From Mesaphorura yosii (lineage: Eukaryota > Arthropoda > Collembola > Poduromorpha > Tullbergiidae), in assembly GCA_009869945.1 (NCBI GenBank), contig WIXG01000029.1:124001-188000 (forward strand): 64,000 nucleotides of DNA. The letters are read 5' to 3'. Within the stretch, counting starts at the first letter, position 1. The number at the start of each line of letters is the position of its first letter. A model generated the notes under the pieces. That model searched no databases. It was not told the DNA's origin and saw nothing but the letters and a program-made list of their open reading frames with translations. The position numbers were made by a program, and so were the translations under genes. Below are positions 12,801 to 27,800 of this stretch, piece after piece.

Positions 12801-15800
12801 TGATTTGATTAAAATCTCATTCACCTGTGCATTCATTCTCAGTGCTTCGCTCTCACTCCGTCGGTCGCTCGCCATGAAATCTGAAGTTCGTAGAGTAACT
12901 AATTGGATTAAGTGCAATATCCGATCAGGCTGCAGATACAAGGTTTTGTATCTTGACAGATGAAATCCCACGGGGAAGGATGCGTAATGCCCAGAAAGAA
13001 CCATTTGCGATTCACGGGCATTTTTAGAAGCTGTTCGAATTCTCACATTGGCTTTTTAGTACGCAATGCACTTTTCCCATAAAGTTGTTATCGCCAAATC
13101 ATTTGTCTTGTCCATGTTTCCTTTGTACGACTCGCATTGACTGACGCTACAGCGCTGACCGGACACTCGAAACTCCTTTTCGGAATCGAGTCAATTGAAT
13201 GGAAGCCGTAATCCAATCGACCGCCAGTGTCCTTGATAACTGGTGCAGTTTGATTGATTATGTTGCTGTAAGTAGGGAAAGAAGAACGAGCGAAGAGATA
13301 TAAAGTATAAAGGGATTATGCACAGCGTATTTACTCAAGCAATTTCGCAATAATCGCATCTCCAAGCCTGTAGGGACGCGATGATACGATGATGTATGAT
13401 GTGGCTGAAAGAAGTTTATTATTGTTTCTCGTTGTTGGTACGCGAGTGGTTGCCTCCTCGTTTGGCATTTATCACGGTTTGTTGGTCGCGTACTCAATTT
13501 TTTGCTGAAGATTCTCTGTTGTGCTTTTATCGTATTTGCGATTGTGAGCGATGTTGAGTCTGATTCTCTCGCCATTCGCGTTCTTCATAAAGTGCTTTGG
13601 TCTACTTGCTCATTGGGACATGAAATGACAATGTCCAGTCCAACAAACGCAGCAAGGCAGCATATTAACTATTAACCTAATCGCTCCTGTTGGCTTTTAT
13701 GCACACAACCACCACAACTGTAACGAAGCAATCTCAAGTTCACTCATCGGGAAGTTCACGCCTGTTTCTTTAAAAAGGTTTTGAGGTAATTGTTGAGTTA
13801 GTTTTGGTTTACTGTGCGGTTGGCATTTGTATTGTTGTTCCCACCACCGTAATTATAAAACCCCAAACGAAGCCAAAGCTAAGCAAGATTAGAGCTTCTT
13901 TTTTGGTGATGGTTATGAATTTCATAATTGCGCCGCACACTTCAGAACAAAAGTGACAGAGGACAATTAGACACGCTCTGAGGTTGTGTCGACCGTGCCA
14001 GCAGTTGATAAGCTTCAATTTGCTTTGTCAGAGAAAGTCAGCCCAATTATCATTGATTTCGTCCCGCCGCGTAGTGTTAATTTACTGGCAACTTGCTGGC
14101 AAGGACAATAAGATGATATGGATTCGAAAGATATTGGCACACAGGCAGCGTGTCGAATGCCAGAAGCACCATGACTTTGACTTACTTTCGGGTGTAGGAG
14201 GATCAGCTTGGTTTGGCAAAGCACGCCAGAAAGTGTGAAGTTACGCAATATTGACATTATAGAAATGGAGTTTCGCAGGTGTGACTATAAATGTTTTGGA
14301 TCACAGTCAAATTTGTAAATAGACCAACGATAAAAGGTCTCATTGAGAATTTATTCGAAACGATGATCCGTCAAGGCAGGCATCCACCACCCCTGCGCAG
14401 ATATTTTATCAGATTTACGATCTGGCCAAAGAAATCTTCCTGGTGGTCTGTTCTGGTTTTGGTTGTTGATACTACAATTTTTATTGTATGTTTTGGCATT
14501 CATCGTTGTCGCCAATCGTAGGTGCGGAGTCTGGAGCCTGTACAGTTATATTTTCATCACTCGCCATCGACGGTAAATGCTGCGCCACCAACCAGCGACA
14601 GTTTCGCATGGCTGAGCTGTGGAGGCGACTGCGTCTTGTAGAGCCTCGTAAAGGTTTAATAACTTCATTACACCGAATCGAATCGTACAAGAAGGCAGAA
14701 CGGCACATCTTTGAAGTCCAAGTCACATGTTTGCTGCGGTACCGCAGCTGCAGCTACTCGACTAATTAGACGACATGTATGTTTTACATATTTAATGAAC
14801 CCTCATTCAACTTCCCAGTAGCCACGAATTTGCCGTCGCCTAACGGAACTTGTAATATTTAATGAGTCCGTTCTTTTTGTCTTAAGTTCACATCTCAGCG
14901 ACCAGGGAAAATTATTGAAACGCTCGAGCCTAGTTTCTTAAAACAGTTAAAGTAATGGGCGAAGATCGCACTCAATTTGGACGTCATGCGCTCTCGTGTT
15001 ATTAGGTATTTTTTTTTATCGCCGTCCACCTCACGTAATTCTGAAAATTACAGTAATAATTGAAGAGCGAATAATACGGCGATGATTCTCATTTAAAAGT
15101 TTACGGTCATAGTTTGATTTCGTGTGCGGATTCTCAAGAAGCTTCAATTTTTACGATATTTTCTCTGAACAACGTATTAACTCGGTAACCCAAGTGCAAC
15201 AGAGGAATCATGAAATGCATTATCGTTCATCATGAACTCATTCGAATCATTTTTCTAATATTTCAGCACCTTCTGCTTGCTTGATTCTGTCGTGCATTTC
15301 AGACTAAAACGTATAAATTTAGGCCGAGTCGTAATAAGCGACCATCATGAACATTTGGCAGTGATTTTGGTATGTGCTCGGTGTTTCCTAAATACTAAAA
15401 TCTGGGTTAATTTTATTGCATCGATTCAGCTGTCATGTTGCATGCACTCCTGAAGTACATTCTCATCGTGTCGTGTCGTGACCCACTTCGTTCAAAAGTC
15501 ACAAGTGAACTCGAGGTATTTATAAGGTCATAAAAACTCTTAAATTCTTTGTCGCAACGCCATGAAAGATAAAATTCGGAGTCGAGCTGCCGAGTCGCGA
15601 CTCGTTAGTTTAATCAATAACTTCACCGTTACAATTACCCAAGTCGAAATGAATGAAGAGCGGTGGAATAAATCCCAAGCAGGAGGCAATGAAATTTATT
15701 ACGGTTGGAAATTTTATGCGATTTGTGCTTGTGCCGTTACAAAAACAAAATATCAGTGTCTTGTCTTTGGCACACTCTCAAATTTCCTGTGCCTGAAAAG

Positions 15801-18800
15801 AGTTAATGAATTATGAGTAGCGTGTAGCGAGAGGAGGAGTGGGAAATATTCTGAAATAGTTTTGCAATTTGATACAAATAACAAACCTGAATTCGTACCG
15901 TGTCCGTGATGGTGAGATGATGAGTTTTAGATTTTATTACCAAGTTGAAGCCTCTGATTGCGAGTTTATAAATTTTGGCACGAAAGTTGGTGTGTGTAAA
16001 CATCAACAAGCAGAGGCGTGACCCTGCATTCTCAAACGGGTTAAGTAGCAAATTATCAGACTAATGTGAGCTACTGCTTGCGTTACAACATGGTTGTGGA
16101 TTCGCATCTGCGAGCTGTGACTTCCAGAGAATTAATTGGTAGCGTATCATGTGTGTATTGATATTGGAAGTACACGGCTCCAGTTTGAACCAAATAAATT
16201 ATTTCTGCGTTATTTATGAAATTAGTCATATTTCTACACACTGTAAACACATGCTGACTGAATCCAAGAGAACCTTGACTTTACCAGCAAGAAGCCAGGA
16301 CACGCGATATTTCTCAATGCTGTTAATTTTATAAGCGACCTCCTGCACCGAATCAAAAGCAAACTTTTGCAAGCTGTAGAAAAAATTCTTGATTTCTGCA
16401 ATTTCTACATTGCAAGCTGTAGAAATTCCAAAATATTGGATTCCGAAAAACAACAAGCACATTAAAATTCGAAATGAATTGGGTCTGAATCTATCAAAAA
16501 TTAAAAGTGTGTTGAACTTTCTGTCTCGTATCCTAACTTATAACTCATTTGAGTCCATTGTTACTCGAGAAGGAGGCAATTACTTGAGATAAATTGCAGA
16601 CTGGCTATTTTGAGAAGTCGATGCGCAAATTAGTACTTGGCATGTGTTGGTTTGATGGCACGTAATTGCACTTTTCTTGGCACTGGCACACTTCATTTGG
16701 AATTTTATTCTTACGGCAAATTAAAACGCCTGCTGAATTTCGCAATTCTTTAAACGTTGCACTCGGACTCCGACAGCATGTGTACATGTTTTCATCTCGT
16801 GTTTATTTCAGCTGTACAAAGGAAATGCGATCTGCTTCTGTTGATTACTTTTTTCATCAACACATCAAATACCCGTTATCTTGTTTTTACACCGAGATTC
16901 TTTTTTGTTTCATTTGTAATTTGAGAAATTATCTCAACTTGTTTGCTCGAAGTTTACACCTCTTTGGCAGTACGAGCGCTGGACTGCAATGCTCCAGATG
17001 CGTCAAGAACTCGCTGCTCTCTCCTGTTCGCTTGCTGAATCGTACGTGCCTGCCCTAAATCGCAATCAGACTCCGGGCTTACGAAAATATTTTGTGTGCA
17101 GTTCGTTAGACCATCCATGCTTTTGCCTCATGGTGTTGATGCCACATGCTGGTCTTTTGTTTCACAAGAAACTAATAATCATTGTCAGCAGTTTTGCGCA
17201 TCCTTAACACATTACCATTGTATTGCATTGCTGAACTTGCAAAAATGTGCTGCAGCATCGTATTACATATTACGTAGCCAACCATTATTTCGCTCGAGCT
17301 CAGTTTGCGTAAAAAAATATTCCTTCAACTTCCTGTGTTTGCTGGTTCAGTAATTTTGGAATCCATTTATTAAAGTGTACTTTTAATTTGCTACTCCCGT
17401 CCATTTCCTCTCTTCTAATCAAAGCTAGGATAGCAAGCTCAGGGTTGAACTTTGCTTTTTGAATTTGTCAGTCCGCTGTGGTACAAGCTTCATGCCTTTT
17501 GTTATTGCAGCATGCTGGATATTTCGACTTTTATACTAACTGTTTTGTAGGAAACTGGAATAAAATGACTTGAAACGATTGCTGCTTAGAAATAAGGAGG
17601 CATGCATTCCCAAAAGGAAACTCATAATCACATTCAGGGCGGCTTGAAGGTTATATCAAATCAGTTAAATGGAGTGAACGTGTTACGATTTTCGCAACTG
17701 ACCATAAAATCGAATGCTATACGCGATGACACAGCAGGGCGAGTTATGAAATGCTTTGTGGCTACATGTGTAAGACGTGGGAGTCTTCCGAAGTAATAAT
17801 TACTAGTGATTGTTCGCCATTATTGTCCAACAACCTGCTGATAAAGGACGAGCAGGCAATATGTTGTGTTTCGAAAATGGCATAGACTCTCGACAATGCT
17901 TGAAATGTGCGACCTTCGCTGAAGATTTTGAGATGTTCTCTCTTGGGTGCGGTAGTCGCTTGTGCTTAATTGACCATAAGATCTAATAATCATTACCGTG
18001 CCTTTACAGATGCACGGCGGAGATGGAAATTAAAAGTATTTGTGGCTATCTTTTTTTGGCCATTTGAGATTACGGGATATGCCTCATTGATCACTGCACC
18101 AAATCATTATAATAAAGGAAAGGTCAGGCAAATCGATGGACCCAAACGATTGCAATTAACGTCCGCATGAACAGGTTAAACGGTTCTGAATTTCCTTGGC
18201 CTCATCTGCCAACCCACATTAGAATTAATTGTGCATGTTCGCAAATGCAGGCGGGTGGCTGAGCGACGGGTTCAAGACTGACATAAAAGTCTGCGTGTTG
18301 CATACTGAACGTCATTTCACAAGTTGAAATTGTTGTGTGGAGTGTCGTCTGTGCTTCTTCTTATTCTGACAGCAGTGTATTTATGCGTTGGTATGCGTCG
18401 ATTGTTGACAACAAAGTGAAATTTTTGTGAATGCAAGTGAGTAAGAAAAACTGAGCAGTCTGTCTGAATAATTTGCATTATTATCATTGGCACTGCCCAG
18501 CCATTCATTGTAATTCTTTCTTGTCATCGCCGTTGCGATTGCAATTTTTCTCGTAACACGCAACCAGACTCAGGCACAAGTACAAAGCTAAAGAGACACA
18601 CTGTTCTGTTTGTCTCGTCCTGATGCATAATGTAATAATGTTCACAATCATTCAACTAGTTTAAACTGTTGAAAATGAAAGTTAAATGTCTTCGTCGAGT
18701 TCTCAGTCGCGTGCATTCTGTGACGAATCTACTGAACGAATACGACTATGATTTGCTCGATTATCACCTGAACCAATGCGAGCGCGAAAATCACACCAGA

Positions 18801-21800
18801 ACCAGAACACAGTACTACGCACGGCTTGTAACTTGTCCCTTGTCTCGAGAGTGTAGTCTGCGTCTGATCGAGAAACCTTTTCGCTCTGTCGAAACCTGTA
18901 ATTTTGGAAATCGAACCATTAGCATAATAATGGCAATAAAATAATTTCATGTGACTTTTCATGACCTTCTGTTGTACTGTACCGGCATCGACCGATTTTT
19001 GATTAAATGCCAAATGAAAAGAATGCGAACATCGTCTGCTACATTGCTGCGCGTAAAGCGTGAAATAGTGCGTGTTCAACGGGCTCGGTGTCGGTATCGT
19101 ATTGGTTCGCCAAGCAAGCACATAGCGCATGCGTCTTGGAACTAATGTCTCAATAATTGTGCCAAATTGTCGGCTGCCCACTTCTTGATCGATTCGCATG
19201 AAAGATATAACTGCAGCTGAAAGTACCTGCTGCCCCGCAATAAAAAGCGGTACGTGTGTGCCGCGTATCAATTGTATGCCGTGCCACCAGACTACCCATT
19301 TTCGCAGAATAGCTTCATAAGCGCTGCATTTCACGCTATAAAATGGAAAAATAAAACATAAAATTGGTTAACCTACTTTGTGGTGGTGAAAATGAGCTGA
19401 TGGCCACGAGGATCGCGTAGGAATGCATAAAGCAATTGCAATCACTGTACCGATGTATTTGTTACAGCAATTTGTAATGCTGCACGAGATCTGCCTACAT
19501 TTGTATTGACGAGCACCGACACCGGTACAAGAATCATACTAGACGATGGATTGAAGGATTAAGGTGGTGGGCTGTTTTCTGATGAGAGAATATTATATGT
19601 TTATTATTATTAAAACCATTGTTGTAAGTTGTGAGTGTTATGTGTTATTATGAGTTTTTGTCGTTACTGTTTCTGTTTCTTCTTCGGTATTGTTATTCTA
19701 TTCAATATCGGAGCACAAAAGACTAATATGTAGGTTGTAGGTGGATTGATGCTGGCGCTGAACCTTTAGTAGGAAGGTAGAATTAAAATTACAATCAAGA
19801 AGGAAGAAGAGGTTTATGGATTCTTAACATGTGGCAGAATGAGCGAGCAAATAAAATAGTAGGCGATATTACAGCGGTTTGCCGTGGCGTGGATTAGGTT
19901 CTTGTAACTTGTAACACATATTTACTCTCGCTTCATTATGCACTTGCCATTATTTGTATGGAAGGATGGGCCCAATAATTTGTTGTTCTCTTTGTTTGAA
20001 TGGACCATAAGCGATGATGACATTTCCTAATCACAATAATGTGCAAATAATTTTCAACTGGTAACGAGTCCTCAGATCCGATGTCTTATCTGTACACGCG
20101 CTCGTATTTATGTTTGCACAATGATAAAATCAACTAAGAAAGTGCTCGGAAAGCGACAATGAATAAATTAACACAATGAAAGACGAGGCATCATTGATAT
20201 ATCCCACATTTCTTTTCTGTGGAACTAAATCCTGAAATGGCAACCGCTCCATGTCCAACCGCTAGTAATCAATCACGATCTCAAGTGGTTGGTTTAATTA
20301 CTTCTCGGTATTGCAAACTGCGTAATTACAGATCCATGACAGAAACGGGGGCCCTAATTTCTCATCTTTTCTCTGCTTACAGGCTTTTGGAAACGCGAAA
20401 ACAGCCCACAACAATAATTCAAGTCGATTTGGTAAATTCATTCAAGTCAGTTATCGAGAGAATGGAATGGTTCTCGGGTAAGTCCTTAAATATTTAAGTT
20501 TTGGCGATTCCAATTAGTGGAAGAAAAAGAAAACACGGGGTTTAGTGGGTCACGAATTCATTCGCCTTATTAAGCTTATTAGCGATTATTTGGTAAATCG
20601 TAATTTCGCGTTCCGCGTTCGTTTTGAACCCATGATTTTATGATGGATGGTCGTAATTGTCTCCTGGTTAAGTGCCTAAGCGTGTATGCCATAATCACAG
20701 TGCAATAATTCTCGGTAACCCAAAGAAAAACGCGCAATAAATTCTCGAGTGTCGAAAAATGAGGAAAAGGAAAGTTTAATTCTTCCTTCGTTCTGTAAAT
20801 TTTCAGACGAATTATATTTGTTTTAAAAATTACGAATTTGTGGTTTTCAGTGCTGTTAAATTTCACAACACGAAGCGCGAGTGCTGATTATGGTAATCGT
20901 CCTCTATCGCGTTGCGAGGTATCGCGTTGAGTTGAGTTTGAATGAAATGAGTCCCTGCGAGAATTAAAAGTGCGAGTGGCATGAGCTCTTATGATAATGC
21001 AATTAAATGTGCTAACTTTTTGCTGCTTCTTGCGCTTGCCATGTCAAAATGTTTGGGTTCCTGAAATGAATGGGGAAAAGCTGCGCCTTGTGCCTAGCCA
21101 TTTGAGAGGAATGGAGTTATTAAAGACGTACTCAAGAAACAAGTTTTGGACTCTCCACAAGAGAGATAATGATTGCGAGAAGCGATAAAAATCTGCAAAG
21201 AAATGTAAATAGTAAATATTACTTGGATACTAATGTTGGTTGGTGCTGTGTCGCGTCGAAGTTGAGAGCTAACTTTATTGCAAGCCGCATCCACAAAAGA
21301 CCAACCCAAGCAAGCGTTACCTTAATGAAATTGGGAAACGTAGAAGCAGTAAATTGTGCAGTCATCGTAAAGAGGGTAGACGGAGACGCGGAGGTATTTG
21401 GTATTGAAATCTGTGCATGTCATTTTAAGTGGATCGATCGTTAATTTCTTGTTAACGGCTTGACGTTTGACGCGCCCTTGACTTTGAAAAATATTGGCAT
21501 TAATTGAAGCCGTCAAGATGCCATTTTATGTCAGTGCCGTCACCGTCACTCTCGCAAAATGAGTGCGCACAAGAAACCCATGAACTAGATGAAGAATTGT
21601 TTTGAAGAATGATGTCACACTTTACAGCCCTCATTTCATGGCATTGATTCATGACACTTTAATTTGTGAGCTTATTATTGTTGCTAATTCGTGTGCAGGA
21701 TGAACACAAGCGCGTAATTATATTTTGGCCATGAGCACAAAATACCAAATTGTAATCGTCACGACTATGAACGTTAGGAACTGCACTGTCTCCCTTCCTT

Positions 21801-24800
21801 GACAATGAACTCGTCATCGCATTGCTGAAACTTCCGATTAAAACCTTTTGTTCTGATTCTTCGTTGCTAATATTGTCGACTTGTTTTGCTTTTCAGGGCG
21901 ATTGTTCAAAAGTACCTGTTGGAAAAATCACGTATCTGCTGCCAAGCGAAGAACGAGAGAAACTATCATGTCTTTTACTACCTGCTGGCCGGTGCCAGTG
22001 AGACAGAACGCGAAACATTAAATCTTCTCCCACCACACAAATACCATTATCTCAGTCAGGTAAAACACCTTTGCCACTTTGTCTGCTTCTTAACTTTCTA
22101 AGCCAAAGCCGACGCTAGCATGTGGCGTTACTTATGAGACCCGGTTCAAAGTTGGCACAACCTCGCCACGGTTCATTATTGGTTTAGGACATACAAATTC
22201 AATACAAACAATTAATCAATACACATTCACTTTCAAGAACCCTTTTCCTTTACTGCATCTTCCAAGATGGGCTCATCATAATTGAAATTGCAATTTACAT
22301 GTGTATTTGTGAAGTGTCATTTGTCTTGGAGCCTGCGAGCCACATTTGTATTCATCCGACACCACTTGCCAAGCCGTTTCCATTTCATTATTATGTTAGA
22401 GTGCTAGTATGTTAGTCGCGGCTGACATCGTAAATGAGGATTTATACCCTGCAACTGCGTTACGATGCAAACGACTTGAAGAATGTATGAGATATGGCTT
22501 GCTTGCCTGACACGTGCTTACGAAACGAATATTAATTACAGGCAAGATAAATAGCGAGTTACGAGATGAGAATATGTCATGGCAGTTGATGAGCCTTGAA
22601 ATTACGAATTTGATTTCAGAGATACGCTGTGCACGCAAATAGTCGAGACAGGAGAGGAGAGAATGTAAACATTTACAAGGTGGAGGAGAAAGATAAGTTC
22701 TTATAAATAATATACACACGCGCAGACCCTCCAAGCACCTGCCTAGAGTGCATGTCCGAAAGTCCATCGCTTCGCCATCGTTGACAGTGTATCAGTGTGC
22801 GTGACTCAGCGGCAATCGCTTCAAGGAGTGTGCAGCAGAAAGGTCACCAGTTTAGTCTGGCATGCGATTTCATGACGTTGAGCAGTAAGAATTTATGGCA
22901 GGCAGAAACATTTACGAATTAAAATCAGCTGAAATTTTATACAGTCCCTTTACGCTTTACGCTTCATTGTGTGCTATTAATTTCCAATTAGAATGATGAT
23001 TTCAGCTTCAACTTGTCATATATGACTGCGTGATTTCTGAACCAATTTGCTGCGCCATCAAAATCGACCCTGATTGATCTTGAAGGCTACGCTTGTCGTT
23101 ATTATTGACAAGGGACAAAATATGGGTTGACTGATAGAAGAGGATGATAGCAAATGGCTGTAGGACGGAATGACATCCTTGAGTATTCACGGCGACGATT
23201 CAGAGATTTTGTGATCATCTCATCGTAACTTTTTTACTTTTACTCATACACCTTTGCAGCGCACGGCCTTAGAGGAAAATCAATAATTTGTAATTAAAGA
23301 ACTTGACGACGAAAAGAGTCGAAGAGGGAACAGTCGCACATTCTAAAACTTTTCATTTCAGAGGATTCACTGACACTAATGCGTTAAAAACCGAAACACG
23401 ACACACATTTTAGAAGATGACATTTGACATTTCAACTCAGCGTTTGCGAGTGACGTGTGAAATTACAATTTTATATGTAAAGGTATGCGATGCGATGTTT
23501 TTGTGGCTGCCTACGTTTCCACTCTTGAGATTCTTTCATCTCTTTTCACATAATTCCTCGGTTCCTTCCATCTGAACTGCCATGGGAAATCAGGTATGCA
23601 GTGGTTTGTAGGGCTCTGGGTTAGTGAGTCTGGCAGCAGGAGCAGCTGGCACTCAAAAGTAATTTGAAGTTAGTTCGCTCGTTGCTCGGTAATTAAAATA
23701 ATACGTTGTAAATATTTTTAACCGAGTGTCCTTGCTGCCTGTCGCATCTCAGGCGGATAGTCATGTGAGTCGAGAGCTTATGAGCGGGACGAAACATATC
23801 CGAGCAGAAGAAAGTCCCAACTCCAGCCTGTTCCCTTTGATCTTTATAATTATAATTTTATCATGCTGAAGCTATGCTGCTGAGTTGGATTATTCAGTCC
23901 AGGAGAAAGTAAAATGATACGTGTGTACGTGTGCGCTGTGCTGCAGCGTTTGCACAATCAGCGAGCGCTATGCGGTTAGCAGCATGACTGAGTTTTCCAT
24001 TTCAAACGCGACATGACGATGATTATCAAAATGGAAAAGCAAACTACTCAGTCAGCGAAATGAAAGACGAAGATTTCACGTTTCGGCTTTTGCATGCCTA
24101 TAAATATGTAAAGTAAACAAGCTGACATGTTTCGTCTCTGCACTCTGCAGCAGCAAGTTTAGCTTACACTCCGCTTCCTTTGACACTGATACCGATAGAC
24201 TCCTCGCTCTTGATCCCTGTGTGAATGTAATACATGGACTAATTGTTGTTGAAACATGGAACGAAGGTACACAAACTGATGACGTTTATGATAACAATAT
24301 TATTTTTGGAATCTAAGGGCTCTGAACTAGAATACTAAAACTCTGTTGAAATTCCGTCCACGGGTTGGTTCCAATCTTACGCTCCGCTGGACGCAGGCGA
24401 AACCCACAACCACGAAAAAATACTAGAACTAAAAATACATTTAATAATGCCTTCAACAAGAATGCTTTATCATCTTCTTGTTTGGTGTCATGCAGTTGTC
24501 GTTCTTGACGTCTTATTTGCCCCCGTGTTATTGTCCTTCTTGTGTGAACTCATTCTCACGATCACGACCTAAGACTCAAGTGTTGTGCAGGTATTTGTTA
24601 GTACCAATGTGTACTGTATATTGCGATAAGCCGAGTTAGCTGATCCGACACAAAGGAGAAAAAGAGGACTATTTGAAGTCGTTTGAAGTAAATTGAATCG
24701 AACCATATCTCTTAACTCTTCCAGTCATTGACAAGTTTCTCTATTCTTTGACATTCTCCTTAGCTTTTATGTTGTAACCTTATATTCGGGACACAAACAA

Positions 24801-27800
24801 GTTGGTTAACGAAGTATTTTGATTTGATGATAACGGCGTAGCCGACTAGACCATGGAAGGTGATTTTCACGTGGAGTATGGAGCATTTATGTCCATTGAA
24901 GTAAACAATAAGAAATATTCATGCAATGACCGGAATGGATTAGAGAACATAAATTCAAGGCGATGAGACGCCGACACACGTGCACAGCACTGTAAACTTA
25001 ATGCTTAATGAAGATACGCGAAGTTAATGTTGTTAGTCTGGAATGGCATGTGAAACTAGAGCAGTTTCTATTTCCTAATCACAATTGTGCATCATATTCA
25101 TGCGTTGGCCGTCTTTATTCGAGCGATTTGGCTTATTCATACTATTTTCAATGAATATTAAAATGCCAGTGAATGTAGACTATAAATGATTCTCTGACGT
25201 CACTCGTGCCATTTCTCTTCTCTGGAACATCTGTAGTTTTTCCTCTCATTCCAGTCTGAGAATAGTTTCGTTTATTGTTGACCTTTCATCTTTCCAGAAG
25301 CAGTCTACATGAGTGCATTCTGAATGTGAAGATTTTAAAGAGCAGACACCAAACATTGAGCGTCGCATCTCAAGAATCAATATTAATTTATTTTGTTTAA
25401 TTTTCGTTGTTCTCAGTTCTCACAAATTCTAATTTAACGCTTTTCACCATCTTCATGCTTCATCAGCCATGCATTATTAGTCTGCGTCGTGCGTCAAGTT
25501 GCCTCCCAGTACAGTTCAAACCTGAACTATTTCACATTTGCTACTCGTGCTTAGTTGAAATGAAATTTATTAAACTGCATTCCATTCCAATCCAGAAATT
25601 TTACGAAACATGCCTGGCTCTTCTCACTCACTTCCCTGCTTGTCATCAAAATCGAGCGTATTTCTTCTTCAGACATGCCTTGTTGCCATCTACTGTACGA
25701 GGACTCCTGATTTTATTTCATTTTGTCACCCTCGGCCGTCAGTGTTGTGTCACCATTTACTGTCTTCCTCGTTCTCATCCGCTTGTTAAAGCAACTACGT
25801 CAGTAATCCATTGTGTGAGTTTCTTCAATTTATTTCACGTATGGCTTGAAGTACAAGAGTGAAGTCTCGAAAATGTCGACTCGACGACCTTGCCGCAGAG
25901 AAAAGGAGATGAGAAAAGATGTTGAAAGGAATATGGGAAAGAATGCAATACGGTAGATCTTGAACTGATTTTCCATCAATTCCTCTGAAGCAGGTGTATT
26001 CTACCAAAGGCATTAAGCTGGCTGATGCCAGAGTGTATTAAGAGCAGGCTTAAGCTCGAACTGTTTGAAAGGTTTCGTTCCTACATCCCGTCTCCTAATC
26101 TCAAAACTTGGTTTGCTTTTTCATCTCTGGCCTGGAGTCTGAGTGAGTCTCGTACGGTATTAGTTTCATGCCCTGCTCGACTCGAAATACAGCTCGAAAC
26201 GCAATTATTAGGTTGAATACGAAGCTTTACGGAATGCACCGTGAGAGCAAAGCAAAGTATTAAAAAGAACTTCTTAAATTTTCCTCAACTTTTCGGTGAA
26301 ACTGGAATCACAACAAAAGGCGATTATTTCTATTTTCTCTGCTGCGTATTTCTCGTGTACACATTTTCAAGGTTTACAAGTTTTTATCAATTCCAAAGAC
26401 CTTCATATTTTTATTTTCACCATTCCGAAATGAACATGAATACGTGTGTAATATTACACTCTATTAACCCAACCCGTCGCTAATAATTCGTGAACTTGAA
26501 CTCCCATTTTTACCTACTGCACTTCTCTGAAACATTCTCACAATGGAAAATGCAGGTACCAAAACCAGAGGTGATCGTAATTAAATTGTGTGCATGATTT
26601 ATTAAAATTACTCACATTCTTCATATTAAAATGGCCTGAAATTACACGTTATTTTGCTCGAAGGGTAAACATCTCACAGAAATTGAAAACTGGATTCCAT
26701 CCTGTGTGCTTGTTTTTCCTACCCTGAGAATCAAATGCAAATTCGTAATTGTGAGGCAGACGTGCCGTCAAATGTCAAAAGCTGTCTGGACATTCTACGC
26801 GTAGCTATCTAAAACCGTGAAACAATGCACGGTGATATGACAAGATATTTCGCATTGTCAAGGGTTGTTCATCGCACTGAAGAGTTAAAGTTGACATTTG
26901 GCAAATAAACCTTGTTCTGTTTTATGTTGGCAGAATGCAAATGAAAAGAAATCTGGCAAGATGCGTGATTTCAGGGCTTTCGTTCTCGGCTGCAATTGTG
27001 CAGAAGTTGTTTAATTTATTGGTTACCTGGTCCCCGGTCTTCATTCATTCGCTCTTCCCCCATTCGGAAGGGCAGGAATCTTTATAATCTTGTTTGCCGA
27101 ATGCTTTTGGTCATTGATTTATGACATGCAATTCGCCGGCGACTTGTGTATATGTGCATATCAGAACCGGGTGTCGGTAGTACTGCTTTGATGTTAATTA
27201 AAACATTCTCCGTTGAGATTTGTTGAATTAATTTAATTGTGCGTGCCATGTTCTTGTTTCGACGCTTAAGTAATTTACATGTTTCATTGTGATTTCAGAG
27301 TGGATGCTACACGCTAGACGGTGTCGACGAAAGTTACGAATTCTCACGTCTGAAGCAGTCAATGGAGATGGTTGGATTTGGTCCTGATAAACAAAAGAAA
27401 TTATTCTGTGTTCTGTCTGCTGTACTTCTTCTCGGTAAGCAGAATGCTTCAGTCAGAAATTGCCGACAATAGACGCAGGAATCCCAAGCATTTGAAAATA
27501 ACATGTAACATATTGCAGTATGATGTCAGAATTTTCTATAATCAATCATGGTACTTTTATGCTTTTATGGTGATGCTTACATGCAATAACTGCACACATG
27601 CTCGAAAATAGACACAGAAACTGAAGTTGATGTACGAGTTAATGTTCTTGTGTGGCAAGACGTTGCGCGCTCTGTGAATTAGTAATGTTGAAAGCATGAG
27701 ATTGATTGAGGTATTTCAATTCCGCGGATAAAACAACTTAGCGATTTAGTGCGCTTCATTGCAATAGAACAGCATTACCTTAGCATATGGTTGGAATAAA

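Noticed and set aside
18240-18300. tRNA-like pieces (gtggctgagc and gggttcaaga)
   Set aside because: The D-like and T-like boxes are too close together and no acceptor or anticodon stem can be drawn.
25407-25862. 151-codon plus-strand open frame in myosin intron 5
   Set aside because: Composition follows the T/C-rich strand, the product is hydrophobic and Cys-rich throughout, and no splice signals or family features support it.
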